Assembly: GCA_030817875.1 (NCBI GenBank)
Contig: JAUSZU010000001.1
Location: 2,666,001-2,730,000, forward strand
Reading direction: 5' to 3'
DNA length: 64,000 nt
Source of the DNA: Flavobacterium sp. W4I14
GTDB taxonomy: Bacteria > Bacteroidota > Bacteroidia > Sphingobacteriales > Sphingobacteriaceae
A model generated the notes under the pieces. It did no database searches. It was not told the DNA's origin and was given only the letters and a program-made list of their open reading frames with translations. The position numbers and the translations under genes are program-made. Shown here one piece after another: positions 1 through 8,850 of this stretch (position 1 is its first letter; the number at the start of each line of letters is the position of its first letter).

Positions 1-2324
1 CCATGTTTCTGTGCATCGATCACAATCTGCGCAGGCTGGTAAAAACCCATGGGCATACTGTTCAGCAAAGCAGCCGCAAATGCATCGGGATAATAATGCT
101 TCAGCCAGCAGGATACATAGACCAGCAAGGCAAAACTGGCCGCATGGCTTTCTGGGAAACCATAACTTCCAAATCCCTCCAGCTGCTTGAATATCCTACG
201 GGCAAATTCCTCGGTATATCCTTTGCCCATCATCCCCTCGATCAGTTTCTGTTCATACTGGTTCACCATCCCTTTAAACTTGAAGGTAGCCATACTTCTG
301 CGCAGGCCGTCCGCCTCCGCGGGCGTAAACCCGGCGGCGACAATCGCAATCTTCATCGCCTGTTCCTGGAAAAGCGGTACGCCGAGCGTACGCCCCAAAA
401 TTTCCTCCAACTCTTTGGACGGATACACCACGGGTTCTTCTTTATTTCTCCGCCTTAGATAAGGGTGCACCATGTCCCCCTGGATCGGCCCCGGGCGGAC
501 GATCGCTACTTCAATCACCAGGTCATAAAATTCCCTGGGCTTTAACCTGGGCAGCATCGACATCTGTGCCCGGCTTTCGATCTGGAATACGCCAAGGGTA
601 TCCGCCAGACAGATCATATCATATACATCCGGATCATCCTGGGGAATATTGGCCAGTGTATATTGCCTGCCGTAATGATCGCGGCACAGATCAAAAGCCT
701 TGCGGATACAGGTCAGCATTCCCAGTGCCAGCACATCCACCTTTAAAAAGCCCAGTGCATCAATATCATCCTTGTTCCATTCGATATTGGTCCGGTCTTC
801 CATCCGTGCATTCAGGATCGGGCACAGATCCGTGAGCTTCCCCTGCGTCACCACGAAACCACCGGTATGCTGTCCCAGCTGTCTTGGAAAGCCCATCATC
901 TGCCCGGTCAGTTCCAGCGTCTTTTTCAAATGCGGGTCATCCGGATCCAGGCCAGATTCTGTAACCCGTTTTCCTTCAAACCACTCGTCTGTATATTCCC
1001 AGAGCGAACCGGAAAGCCGGTTGATCGTATCTACCGATAAACCCATTGCCTTGCCCACATCCCGGATCGCCCCTTTCTGGTGCTGCTGGGTAACCGTGGC
1101 GACAATAGCTGCACGGTCGCGGCCATATTTGTTATAAATGTACTGGATGATCTCTTCCCGCCTTTCATGCTCAAAATCCACATCAATGTCCGGAGGTTCG
1201 TTCCGCTCAGAAGAAATGAACCGCTCAAAGAGCAGGTCAAACTTCATCGGGTTGACCGAAGTAATGCCCAGGCAAAAGCAGATTGCAGAGTTTGCGGCCG
1301 ATCCCCTTCCCTGGCAAAGAATCCCCCTGCTCCTTGCTTCCCGCACAATATCCTCCACAAAAAGGAAGTAATTCGCGTAATCCATCTGCCGGACAAAAGA
1401 CATTTCATGATTCACCATATTGACCACCTTTTCCGGGATCACCTCGCCATAAAAATCATGTGCACCCTTCCAGGTCAGGTATTCCAGTTCTTCCAGCGGA
1501 GCGCGCCCACTCCGGTTGATCTCCTCAGGGTACACATATTTCAGCTCGTCCAGCGAAAAGTTACAGGCATCAGCAATCACCATCGTATTTTCAATGGCCG
1601 AAGGATACCTCCTGAACAAACGCTCCATCTCCGCCACTTCTTTCATATAGCGCTCCGCGTTCTGGTGCAAACGGAAACCCGCCTCCTGAACCGTACATTT
1701 CTCCCGCACGCAGGTCAGCACATCCTGCAATTCGCGGCGCGACGGATCATGGTAATGCACATCATTGGTCGCCACCACCGGGATCCCGTAAAAATCAGAT
1801 AGCTGGGCGGTGCGGAAAATCAGTTTATCGTCATTCCCCTGATAGGTCCTTGTTGCCGCAAGATACAGTTGGCCGCCAAATGCCTCCCGGTACTGCGCCA
1901 ATGCCAACACGAAATCCGGATCATATTCAAACCTGCGGTTCAATACCCCGGGCATCACCAGGATAAAGATCATGCCCTTACTGTGCGCATACACATCAGC
2001 CCGGGAAAGATGACAGGAACCTTTTTCTGCCCGCAGGTTTCCCAGCGTCAATAGCGCCGACAACCTGCCGTAAGCTTCTTTGTCCGTCGGATAAGCCAAT
2101 AAACTTGGCCCATCCAGTAAATCCAGCCGGCAGGCCGGGATCAGCTTCACATTCTTCCCCTTGCAAGCTGCATGCGCCCGGACGATCCCTGCCAAAGTAT
2201 TCCGGTCAGTGACCGCAATCTTATGATAACCGTAAGCCTCTGCCTGATCGACCAGCTCACTGGCATGTGAGGCGCCCCGCAAAAAACTAAAGTTTGAAGT
2301 CACCTGCAATTCACTATATCCCAT
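1..2324 (-). CDS. dnaE2: Error-prone DNA polymerase DnaE2 (3' end beyond window)
   Basis: A C-family DNA polymerase III alpha subunit of the DnaE2/ImuC type, which with ImuA and ImuB carries out damage-induced mutagenic translesion synthesis. The frame opens at the ATG at 2324 (MGYSELQVTSNFSFLRGASH) with the N-terminal PHP domain and stays open to the left edge, giving about 775 of the roughly 1,050 residues usual for the family. The palm motif PPDIDVDFEHERR with its catalytic aspartates lies near residues 375-385, preceded by GRGSAANSAICFCLGI. It is third in a minus-strand imuA-imuB-dnaE2 cassette, starting 11 bases after the imuB stop. The family and context are clear; the C-terminus is not visible, so integrity cannot be judged. 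Confidence 0.95.
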   Translation of the reverse strand, partial: MGYSELQVTSNFSFLRGASHASELVDQAEAYGYHKIAVTDRNTLAGIVRAHAACKGKNVKLIPACRLDLLDGPSLLAYPTDKEAYGRLSALLTLGNLRAEKGSCHLSRADVYAHSKGMIFILVMPGVLNRRFEYDPDFVLALAQYREAFGGQLYLAATRTYQGNDDKLIFRTAQLSDFYGIPVVATNDVHYHDPSRRELQDVLTCVREKCTVQEAGFRLHQNAERYMKEVAEMERLFRRYPSAIENTMVIADACNFSLDELKYVYPEEINRSGRAPLEELEYLTWKGAHDFYGEVIPEKVVNMVNHEMSFVRQMDYANYFLFVEDIVREARSRGILCQGRGSAANSAICFCLGITSVNPMKFDLLFERFISSERNEPPDIDVDFEHERREEIIQYIYNKYGRDRAAIVATVTQQHQKGAIRDVGKAMGLSVDTINRLSGSLWEYTDEWFEGKRVTESGLDPDDPHLKKTLELTGQMMGFPRQLGQHTGGFVVTQGKLTDLCPILNARMEDRTNIEWNKDDIDALGFLKVDVLALGMLTCIRKAFDLCRDHYGRQYTLANIPQDDPDVYDMICLADTLGVFQIESRAQMSMLPRLKPREFYDLVIEVAIVRPGPIQGDMVHPYLRRRNKEEPVVYPSKELEEILGRTLGVPLFQEQAMKIAIVAAGFTPAEADGLRRSMATFKFKGMVNQYEQKLIEGMMGKGYTEEFARRIFKQLEGFGSYGFPESHAASFALLVYVSCWLKHYYPDAFAAALLNSMPMGFYQPAQIVIDAQKH

Positions 2325-2335
2325 AACTCCCCTTT

Positions 2336-3848
2336 CTAAGCAAAAAATCCATGTATAAACCACTTGTACTTTTGATCCCCGTTATAGTGGCCCGAACGGA
2401 ACAGCCAGTACCTGCGGCCCTGATCATCCTCCACCTGATAATAATCCCGGTGCTCGCCGCTATCCAGCCACCATTCCCGCTCTATCCGTTCCGGCCCATC
2501 CGCTTTCACAACCTGATGCCGCACGCCCCTATAAATAAAAAAAGCGGGCGGATGATCAGGGATCAGCGCCATCACTTCAATCGGGTCAGGCCGTTTCAAA
2601 AGTTCGGTTGGCCGTGGTTTCTCCATCCGCCACTCACTTGCGGGCTTTTCGGTAACAGAGCTGGCCTGCAGCACCGCCCGCTCCGGCCAGTAGCAGGTAG
2701 CCGGTAAATACCGGTGGATCACCTGCGGCCCGATCTTTCCCGCCACCCTGTCCAGTAGCCTGATCACACTCTGATCATCCATTCCGGGCCGTGACGTCCA
2801 CATCTCCTCCTGCGGCACTTCGACCGGATCCACTTTAGGTGCATCCAGTACGAACAGCTCAATTCCCAGTCCCGGCCGGATCTGGTCTATCTTTAGCTGG
2901 AAAAGTTTAAACAAATGGGAAACACTATGGGTAGCCCCGCTGGTACCGATAGCGATCTGCACAACTTTGCCATCAATCCGGTGACGCGGTCAACACCCCA
3001 GTACGTAATCCTTTGCCTTCAGTCTGCATCCGCCTGCATAAACTTTCCAGCATATTGGTAATGGCAATCTCAATTCCTGTGCGCGTTCTGATCGGTTCCA
3101 CACAAGGCAGTCTTTCGCTAAAAGGCACCGGTACCTGCAAAGGAACCAACGCCTCAGCTTCGCTGCCCAAAGCCTGTCCCAGCCGCATCAGAAAATCCCC
3201 GCCAAACCGCCTGCGCAGCACCGACCTGGGCATAGAAACAAAACTTTTGATCTGGTAAAACCCCAGCTTGCGCAGCCTGGCCAGTACCGGCTGCTCCAAA
3301 CGCAAAGCCTCCGGTACCAGTCCAAGCAAAGCCTCGGGATGACCACCGACGGGAATCAGCGGTGTTACTTTACCATAATGGGAAACTGCCCAGGCGGCAC
3401 CGGGTGTATCCGCTATTGCCACCCGCACCGTATAGCCCTTAGCCTTCAGCCTTGAAAAGATCTCTTTTAAATATTCACGCTCCCCGCCCCAAAGGTGTGT
3501 ACAACCGGATACATCCAGTAGCAGCCCATCCATACCAAACTCATCAATGGCAACGATGGGCGAATACCTCACGCACCATTCTCCCAGCCTGCGCAGCAGA
3601 TTCCGCGGACGTCCGGGTTTATCGTCCAGCACCTCGAGTCCCGGGCAGATTGCCTTGGCATCCGCCGCCCGCATCCCGGCTTCCACCCCAAAACCAAAGG
3701 CCAGGGGGCTGACCGCGGTGATCATCATCCGCCCATGATCGGGCGCTGCAAATACAAAAGGTACCTCAGCGAGTTCCGGCCTACGGATCAGCTGCCAGTC
3801 AGCCAGGAGCTGACGAAACCATATGGAGACAAAACGCCTTTGCATCAC
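2336..3848 (-). pseudogene. imuB: ImuB-like Y-family polymerase homologue, frameshifted
   Basis: ImuB is a catalytically inactive Y-family polymerase relative that links ImuA and DnaE2 to the sliding clamp. The N-terminal half (2973-3848) starts MMQRRFVSIWFRQLLADWQL and carries the family stretch GMDGLLLDVSGCTHLWGGE; it ends prematurely at ASPD. The C-terminal half reads on in another frame (RIDGKVVQIAIGTSGATHSV to the stop at 2336) and matches the ImuB tail. Joining the frames needs one base removed near 2980-2990 and gives about 503 residues, the normal length. There is no obvious slippery sequence, so this is a true +1 mutation or an assembly error, not a recognisable programmed shift. It follows imuA by 3 bases. 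Confidence 0.85.
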
Positions 3849-3851
3849 CTG

Positions 3852-4607
3852 TTATCCAATCTGTCTGCCATCATGTTCAGCCCATACCGTCTCATTAGCC
3901 AGTTTTTTCACGGCAGCATGATCGCTAACCTCCTGGAAACCCTCACCTGCCCATTCCAGCACGAAGCTGCCCGGTTTGCCGTTACGCACTTTCAACAGCT
4001 CCACCTGCCAGCGCGGAAAGCCCAGGCCAGGCATCCCATCTGCTGTATCGGTGGGCAAAGGACTGATCTTCCACCTGGCGGTAGCCACTGTGCTTGCCGC
4101 TTTACAGGCATCCTTGCGCAGGATAAAACCAGTAACCCCGCTTTCTTCCACCGCCAGTTGCAACCGGCGTGATTCTATGAAACTCAAATTATTCAGTTCG
4201 GAAACGACTGCCGCAAGCCCCTGACACTTCAGGGCCTCCTCAGTCACCCAGAGCACCTCTTTCTCTGTGTGCACATCCATAAAAATGATCCGCTCGGGTT
4301 CCACGTTAAAAGCGCTTAACGAGGCAGGAAACAACCTACGGGAGGTACCCACCCACACACAAGCCGCACCATCCTGCATCAGTACAGCAAGCAGCCCTGC
4401 AATAAAGCCGTCACTGGCTGCCGAATCTTCCGGCAAAACGGTAATAAATTCATGGATCGCCCTTTTGGGAAAGACTCCGCCGGGGAAGACCTGCTCGATC
4501 TCACCAAGTCCGACACGCTCCGCCCTGGCCCCGGCCTGGGGCTTAAAGCCCTGCCATAGCAGGATGTCCTGCTGGAGTTTGATTACGATTTCCTTTTTAG
4601 CATCCAT
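3852..4607 (-). CDS. imuA: ImuA family SOS mutagenesis protein
   Basis: A RecA/SulA-like accessory protein of the mutasome, 251 residues, normal for the Bacteroidota ImuA family. The start MDAKKEIVIKLQQDILLWQG and the segment FPKRAIHEFITVLPEDSAAS followed by GFIAGLLAVL are typical. No classical Walker A is seen, as is usual for this family. It is the first gene of the minus-strand cassette imuA-imuB-dnaE2, whose genes are 3 and 11 bases apart and therefore probably co-transcribed. Its promoter lies in the palindrome-rich spacer shared with the divergent alkB gene, which suggests damage-inducible control. A strong family call. Confidence 0.9.
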   Translation of the reverse strand: MDAKKEIVIKLQQDILLWQGFKPQAGARAERVGLGEIEQVFPGGVFPKRAIHEFITVLPEDSAASDGFIAGLLAVLMQDGAACVWVGTSRRLFPASLSAFNVEPERIIFMDVHTEKEVLWVTEEALKCQGLAAVVSELNNLSFIESRRLQLAVEESGVTGFILRKDACKAASTVATARWKISPLPTDTADGMPGLGFPRWQVELLKVRNGKPGSFVLEWAGEGFQEVSDHAAVKKLANETVWAEHDGRQIG

Positions 4608-4665
4608 GATTCGTCCCTAATTAGCAGGCAAACCTTTTGCCTCTTAAATACAACAACAAACATAA

Positions 4666-4799
4666 TACTAAAAATGTTAGCAAATATTTGAATGTGGATA
4701 AATCAACAAAATTTGTTGACAAAACCCTGTAAAACAAAACAAAAAGGAATAACACATGCTAATATTTTTAGTTATTCAACAAAATATTTAAATTTGTTG
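4666..4799. promoter_or_regulatory. Divergent imuA/alkB control region with nested palindromes
   Basis: Between the starts of imuA (4607) and alkB (4801) lies a perfect 17-base palindrome at 4703-4719 (TCAACAAA-A-TTTGTTGA). A second inverted repeat with the same arms, CAACAAA and TTTGTTG, lies at 4777-4799 and abuts the alkB ATG. An outer pair, TACTAAAAATGTTAGCA at 4666-4682 and TGCTAATATTTTTAGTTA at 4757-4774, is also nearly inverted. Such symmetry between two divergent DNA-damage units suggests an operator for a LexA/S24-type or HTH repressor. That is inference; no cognate repressor is in the window. Confidence 0.6.
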
Positions 4800-4800
4800 C

Positions 4801-5411
4801 ATGAACCTTTTTTCAGAAACAGCACTATTCGACGGGGAGTTAAAAGGTACCGGGACTTTGAATTACCGGACACCGAACTGCGGCTATGGCAGCATTTGTT
4901 TGACAAAACAACCTCGGACCATTATTATAAAACACTGCTCCAAGACTCACCCTGGCAGCAGCGCGTGCGCAAGATGTACGATAAGGTAATCGCCGATCCA
5001 CGCCTGACCGCTTACTATGGTGGGGAAAACGGACACAAGTGGACACCGATGCTGCTTGAAATTAAAGCAGCCATTGAGCAAATTACCGAAATCACATTCG
5101 ACCGTGTACTTTTAAACCTCTACCGGGACGGAAAAGATTCTGTGGCCTGGCACAGCGACAACCTGCCGGCAGATGGAAAATACCACCACATTGCCTCGAT
5201 AACCTTTGGCGACACCAGGATTTTCAAAGTGCGCCACAAAACAAGAAAGGATATCCATCGGATAGACATCCCGCTAACACATGGAAGTTTACTACTTATG
5301 GGCGAAACCATGCAGGAACATTACGAACACCACGTACCCAAAACAACCAGAACCGTTGGCCCAAGGATCAACCTTACTTTCCGGATTTCAGAATCCTCCA
5401 AACCGGTCTAA
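4801..5411 (+). pseudogene. alkB: AlkB-like 2OG-Fe(II) dioxygenase, frameshifted near N-terminus
   Basis: AlkB-family dioxygenases directly reverse alkylation damage in DNA or RNA using Fe(II) and 2-oxoglutarate. The expected N-terminus (MNLFSETALFDGELK) is read from the ATG at 4801, and the rest (RYRDFELPDTELRLWQHLF onward) in another frame. Restoring one A in the AAAA run at 4842-4845 joins them into about 203 residues. The C-terminal frame keeps the iron ligands WHSD (HxD) and HHVPKT, and the 2OG-binding RINLTFR. A start at 4692 would leave the domain frame open but adds an unrelated leader through the operator region, so I prefer 4801 with an indel. It is divergent from the imu cassette, consistent with a shared damage response. 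Confidence 0.8.
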
Positions 5412-5994
5412 AAAACGCTTTCATTTTTTACTTCTATTATGAAGACAGCACAATCTGATTAGTGGAAATTTACTTACAGCGAGAAGCTACGCTGTTTTAT
5501 TTAAGCACGGAGGCGGGTGATCATTCTTATCCCGCACTTAAAATACAGGGTGCAGGTTCAATCCTACACCAATCCGGTTCCATGATTACCTTCTATGGAA
5601 CAAAAGAAGTGTAGAATTGTCACAAGCAATAGAACAAATGTGAAGCGGTTATTGAAATTGCCCGACAAAGAGACCTTGGTCACACTGTCAGATTTGCGGT
5701 TGCAGACCATTACAACCTAGAAATTAAAGAAAGACATTTAGTCCCTTCCATCTTTGCTAAAGCATTCAGCCTACCACCAAGAGTGTCACTGAAATATACA
5801 GTTCTGATATACTTTACTAATTCACAAATTTGCTAATTTAAAATTGGAAAGAATAACCTGAATGAGGATGCATCTGGACAATCTAAATTCGCGAACCTGA
5901 AAACACCTCATTTTTTAATGATGACTGCATGCAAATTATCAAAAGAATTTGTTTCTAAGTCAACCGTTTATTAGGTTTAAGAAACAAATTATCT
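5412..5994 (+). other. Intergenic region with a decayed reading frame
   Basis: No intact gene is seen in 583 bases. A start-less frame at 5642-5836 (+) reads like protein (EAVIEIARQRDLGHTVRFAV then ADHYNLEIKERHLVPSIFAK) and is probably the tail of a decayed gene; an out-of-frame ELSQAIEQM just upstream may be part of the same gene. I do not recognise the family. Confidence 0.35.
5946..5990 (+). promoter_or_regulatory. Perfect inverted repeat just upstream of the 5995 gene
   Basis: AATTTGTTTCT at 5946-5956 and AGAAACAAATT at 5980-5990 are perfect 11-base inverted arms 23 bases apart; the second ends four bases before the ATG at 5995. It could be an operator or a leader hairpin occluding the start. 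Confidence 0.45.
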
Positions 5995-6390
5995 ATGAAA
6001 CAGCAGCCTATTGTATTATATGTTGATACCGACGACAGGGAGAGCTTTCTAAGCTATACCCAAGATCCCAAAAAGATTTCCAAAAATATAAACCATTTTG
6101 GAGAAGAGTATACTCAGGACATCGAAATACGAAAATCCATATACTCCGACGATGTGGTCAGTATAAACATGGTTGGAAAATACATTTGTATTTTACATAC
6201 AAATACAGATAGTCAGAGGATGCTACTTTTTGATTCCACGGCTATTACAGAAATAAATACGATTGAGGCTTTTCTACTGAAACTATTCAATAAAGAGCTG
6301 TCTGAGGATTTTTTGTACAAACTAAAATATCTTAAATCTCAGCCTCAGCATCTCTTTTGTACAGTATTGTTAAGTAATGGAGGGGAGTAA
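5995..6390 (+). CDS. Hypothetical protein, 131 aa
   Basis: I do not recognise this protein. It starts MKQQPIVLYVDTDDRESFLS, is acidic, soluble-looking and has no signal peptide or membrane segment. A mixed alpha/beta pattern (IVLYVDT, ICILHT, FCTVLLS) is visible. It stands alone on the plus strand, downstream of a perfect inverted repeat and convergent with the methyltransferase gene at 6564. No function is proposed. Confidence 0.6.
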   Translation: MKQQPIVLYVDTDDRESFLSYTQDPKKISKNINHFGEEYTQDIEIRKSIYSDDVVSINMVGKYICILHTNTDSQRMLLFDSTAITEINTIEAFLLKLFNKELSEDFLYKLKYLKSQPQHLFCTVLLSNGGE

Positions 6391-6563
6391 AGGCCAGCAA
6401 CCTGGATTATGCACCATTAAGAATTAGGAAATAAGAGTTATTAAATGGAATCAAAATGTTGACAAATTAAAATATGCAGGTAAGATAACAGCGTTTTGTA
6501 AATATGTTAAGAATACCCTATCCCATCAAAGGAAGTGCACCGTGATATCAAGATTGGCAGAAT

Positions 6564-7187
6564 TTATTTTCGCAGGCACCAAGTTGTCATACTCCGCATG
6601 TTCTGCACAACAGTGGTCTTGATCGGCTCGTGTAATGTAGCGCCAAGCATGCGGGTCAATCTAAGCAGCATTTCCTGATTGACCAGAAACCGCTCAGAGC
6701 CATCGGGCAGGATATACCTGCCATTGCCCACAAACTGCAATGATGACTCAATGCCTATGTCTGATGCCAGTCTACAGAAAAAATAGCCATCCTTTCTCAG
6801 CACCCGCCACATAGAACCCAACATCTTCTCGAAATGCTGTAGATTTTCGGCAAAGTGCAGCACTGCGCTGCATATCACCAGATCAAAAGTATTGTCCTCA
6901 AAAGGCAACTTATCAATTTCTGCCACGACAAAATGATCAGCGTCCGGACCTTGTGCAAACTTCGAGGCCAGCTGCTGAACCTCTGCAATCGCATCTGGAT
7001 CTTGATCAGCCCCAAACACTTCAAATCCCTGTTTCAAGAAGAAATAAGCATTCCTTCCCCCACCGCAACCAGCGTCTAAAATACGGTTACAGCCACTATA
7101 TGTACCCTTTAATAGCTGATCAAAAAGATAAATATCGATGTTTCCATAAAGCTCCTGTAGATCAGCCTGCCTGTGAAATCCGCTCAT
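6564..7187 (-). CDS. Class I SAM-dependent methyltransferase
   Basis: A 207-residue Rossmann-fold methyltransferase of the Methyltransf_11/25 type. Motif I is ILDAGCGGGRNAYFFLKQGF (about residues 36-55), followed by an acidic residue in FGADQDPDAI that would contact the SAM ribose. The motif II/III region FEDNTFDLVICSAVLHFAE is intact. The C-terminal part (LGATLHEPIKTTVVQNMRSM) is the usual variable substrate region. The substrate cannot be told from sequence. It is a single-gene unit on the minus strand, not obviously linked to its neighbours. Confidence 0.85.
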   Translation of the reverse strand: MSGFHRQADLQELYGNIDIYLFDQLLKGTYSGCNRILDAGCGGGRNAYFFLKQGFEVFGADQDPDAIAEVQQLASKFAQGPDADHFVVAEIDKLPFEDNTFDLVICSAVLHFAENLQHFEKMLGSMWRVLRKDGYFFCRLASDIGIESSLQFVGNGRYILPDGSERFLVNQEMLLRLTRMLGATLHEPIKTTVVQNMRSMTTWCLRK

Positions 7188-7301
7188 TCAACAAAACTAA
7201 AATTTTTCGGGGATCAGAATCAACTTTAAGCGAAATTATTACTAAAATTTCAGACAATATTGATAGCCGGACCACACATATGCCTTTAAACACACAAAAA
7301 A

Positions 7302-7322
7302 AGCCTCTCAGAAGGAGAGGCT
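7302..7322 (-). terminator. Rho-independent terminator-like hairpin
   Basis: AGCCTCTC (7302-7309) pairs perfectly with GAGAGGCT (7315-7322). On the minus strand the hairpin is followed by TTTTTT, so it would end leftward transcription arriving from beyond 7322, upstream of the methyltransferase. Confidence 0.6.
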
Positions 7323-7879
7323 AATAAAAGTTTTCTAAATCGTCCCGTTGATTTAATCTTACTTATTATAAATGCCGCCAAATTTTTATTTTATTTCCTA
7401 AAAAAATAAATTGTGAAGCAATATGTATAAAGTAATCGATCATTGTCGACCAGGGTGGCAATAGACCCAGTCTGTCCAAAGCGGATCAACTATATTTTGG
7501 CGAAATCCCGCCCTTGTCACTTTTCTTAAACAAAAAAAAAAGCCAACAGATATAAACAGTTGTTAACGGATGAGCTGGATATAATGCAAAAAAGTACAGC
7601 TTTATGTTAAACAGCCCAGGTGGAGTTATTCACATTACTGCACTTTTCTTTTCATTTATTCTTGAGTAAAACAACTTAAGCTGATCTGGAGCAGCCTGAT
7701 GCGCGGAGCGCGCCCGGAGAATTTCAAAAATGAAATGGCCTTAAGGCCACTTCATCAAATTAGCTGAAAGCTATTTCGAAGAGCGAATATTTCACATAAG
7801 TTGAATAGCCTGTACACCTGGAGACCAGTGCTCCGCGGTAAAAGAACTGTGTTCTTGGCTATTTTCACTGTGATATAAG
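7323..7879. other. Intergenic region with a cluster of short hairpins
   Basis: No gene is seen in 557 bases. Back-to-back inverted repeats occupy 7701-7787: GCGC-gga-GCGC at 7701-7711, TTTCA/TGAAA at 7722-7735, the palindrome TGGCCTTAAGGCCA at 7736-7749, TAGCT-gaa-AGCTA at 7761-7773 and TTCG/CGAA at 7775-7787. A structured RNA or a transfer-origin-like region is possible; nothing proves either. Confidence 0.35.
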
Positions 7880-8074
7880 TTATGTGCCATGGTTTCTATT
7901 TTTCAGGTTTCGCATTTGGGTTGTTAAGATTTCAGACCTGATGACCTTTACTTTGGGGGTATTGGTCATAAAGAAGCGTGAGGATCTTTCCATTTCCTGA
8001 AGGGTTTCATTGATGTGTCCATGTTCAGTCTTTACCTCGACGCGGACGATAAAAAATATTTCTTCTGTTTTCAT
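7880..8074 (-). CDS. Hypothetical small protein, 64 aa
   Basis: Starts MKTEEIFFIVRVEVKTEHGH and is rich in charged residues, with no signal or membrane segment. I do not recognise a family. It is followed upstream on the same strand by the 37- and 195-residue genes at 8098-8211 and 8263-8850 and then by a RadC-like gene, an arrangement that suggests an accessory module of a mobile element. Confidence 0.5.
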   Translation of the reverse strand: MKTEEIFFIVRVEVKTEHGHINETLQEMERSSRFFMTNTPKVKVIRSEILTTQMRNLKNRNHGT

Positions 8075-8097
8075 GGGATATTAATTTTTATAGTGGT

Positions 8098-8211
8098 TTA
8101 AAAACTGTCTGTAGGCAGATCAAAAGCCTTTGGCCCCTCTTTCTGCAGGTTTTCGGCATATTCTTTCCAGTATAGCTGGTCGAGGAGTTCAAAAAATGCG
8201 GCATACATCAT
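8098..8211 (-). CDS. Very small hypothetical protein, 37 aa
   Basis: An open frame of 38 codons including the stop begins ATGATG at 8211 and encodes MMYAAFFELLDQLYWKEYAE, continuing to LPTDSF. The composition is protein-like (amphipathic, aromatic) and it fits between two same-strand genes. Function is unknown; a chance ORF is possible. Confidence 0.4.
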   Translation of the reverse strand: MMYAAFFELLDQLYWKEYAENLQKEGPKAFDLPTDSF

Positions 8212-8229
8212 AATTGGATTTAGGTTTAA

Positions 8230-8252
8230 ACCCTGCCCTATGGGGGCAGGGT
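8230..8252 (-). terminator. Hairpin downstream of the 8263 gene
   Basis: ACCCTGCCC (8230-8238) pairs perfectly with GGGCAGGGT (8244-8252), 11 bases past the stop of the minus-strand gene at 8263. The following T-run is weak (TTTAAACC), so it may be an attenuator or mRNA-end hairpin. Confidence 0.45.
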
Positions 8253-8262
8253 AAAAATGAAC

Positions 8263-8850
8263 TTAAGCGGGAAGGGTAATTTCTGCTTCGATTTCAGCTA
8301 AACGGTTGGTGCATAAATCACGTACACACAGCGCTACCGCTTTAATGATTACAGGGTTTTTGGTTGAAAACTTATTGCGTTTATCATCTGTGATTTCAAG
8401 TTCACAGCCCTGGTAATAATTGGAGGTGGTATCTTCTGCTTCCTCTTTTTGCTCTACTTCGAATTTGTCGAGGTTATCTATGGTATAGACTAGTCTACCT
8501 CTTTGCACCATTCGGCGGTGCAGCTCTTCTACCAGTTTTAATGTTCCTTCCAAATTCAGCGCAGGTTTTTCGTTTTTGGTTTCCGCTTTAAACGCTTCGG
8601 TTTTTTCTGCTTTTAGTGGTTCAGGCTGAACGACTGCTCCAAGCGATTTTGGTGCTTCGGTATTTCCCTTTACAGTTTCAGTTCTGGCGGCCGATGAGAT
8701 TTCCTCTTTTTTTGGTTCATCCTTTACCGCTGCTTTACTTTCAGCATTTATAACCTTTCCTGCCATAGGTTGATAGATCGGGTTTTTGGCACCTTTGATA
8801 TCTAAAAATTCTGCTTTTCCGTTTGCTATATTGATACTTTGATTTTTCAT
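8263..8850 (-). CDS. Hypothetical Lys/Glu-rich protein, 195 aa
   Basis: I chose the start MKNQSINIANGKAEFLDIKG at 8850; a longer frame to 8976 runs through hairpin-rich non-coding sequence. The first half is a low-complexity Lys/Glu/Ala/Pro linker. The second half, from NLEGTLKLVEELHRRMVQRG to AEIEAEITLPA, looks folded. No signal or membrane segment is seen. Its place next to a RadC-like gene is typical of plasmid/ICE accessory modules in this phylum. I do not know its function. Confidence 0.6.
   Translation of the reverse strand: MKNQSINIANGKAEFLDIKGAKNPIYQPMAGKVINAESKAAVKDEPKKEEISSAARTETVKGNTEAPKSLGAVVQPEPLKAEKTEAFKAETKNEKPALNLEGTLKLVEELHRRMVQRGRLVYTIDNLDKFEVEQKEEAEDTTSNYYQGCELEITDDKRNKFSTKNPVIIKAVALCVRDLCTNRLAEIEAEITLPA

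Noticed and set aside
566..1802. Long plus-strand open frames opposite dnaE2
   Set aside because: They are shadows of the well-supported minus-strand polymerase and show no protein family.
2960..2995. Programmed frameshifting in imuB
   Set aside because: No slippery heptamer, stimulatory structure or known precedent; a plain indel is simpler.
4692..4800. N-terminal extension of AlkB from the ATG at 4692
   Set aside because: It would translate the operator palindromes and does not resemble AlkB; the family-like N-terminus is in the frame starting at 4801.
5515..5585. Possible tRNA (GTGCAGGTTCAATCCTACACC looks like a T-arm)
   Set aside because: The T-stem has a mismatch, no 7-bp acceptor or proper anticodon arm can be drawn, and the neighbouring stem has a 13-base loop.
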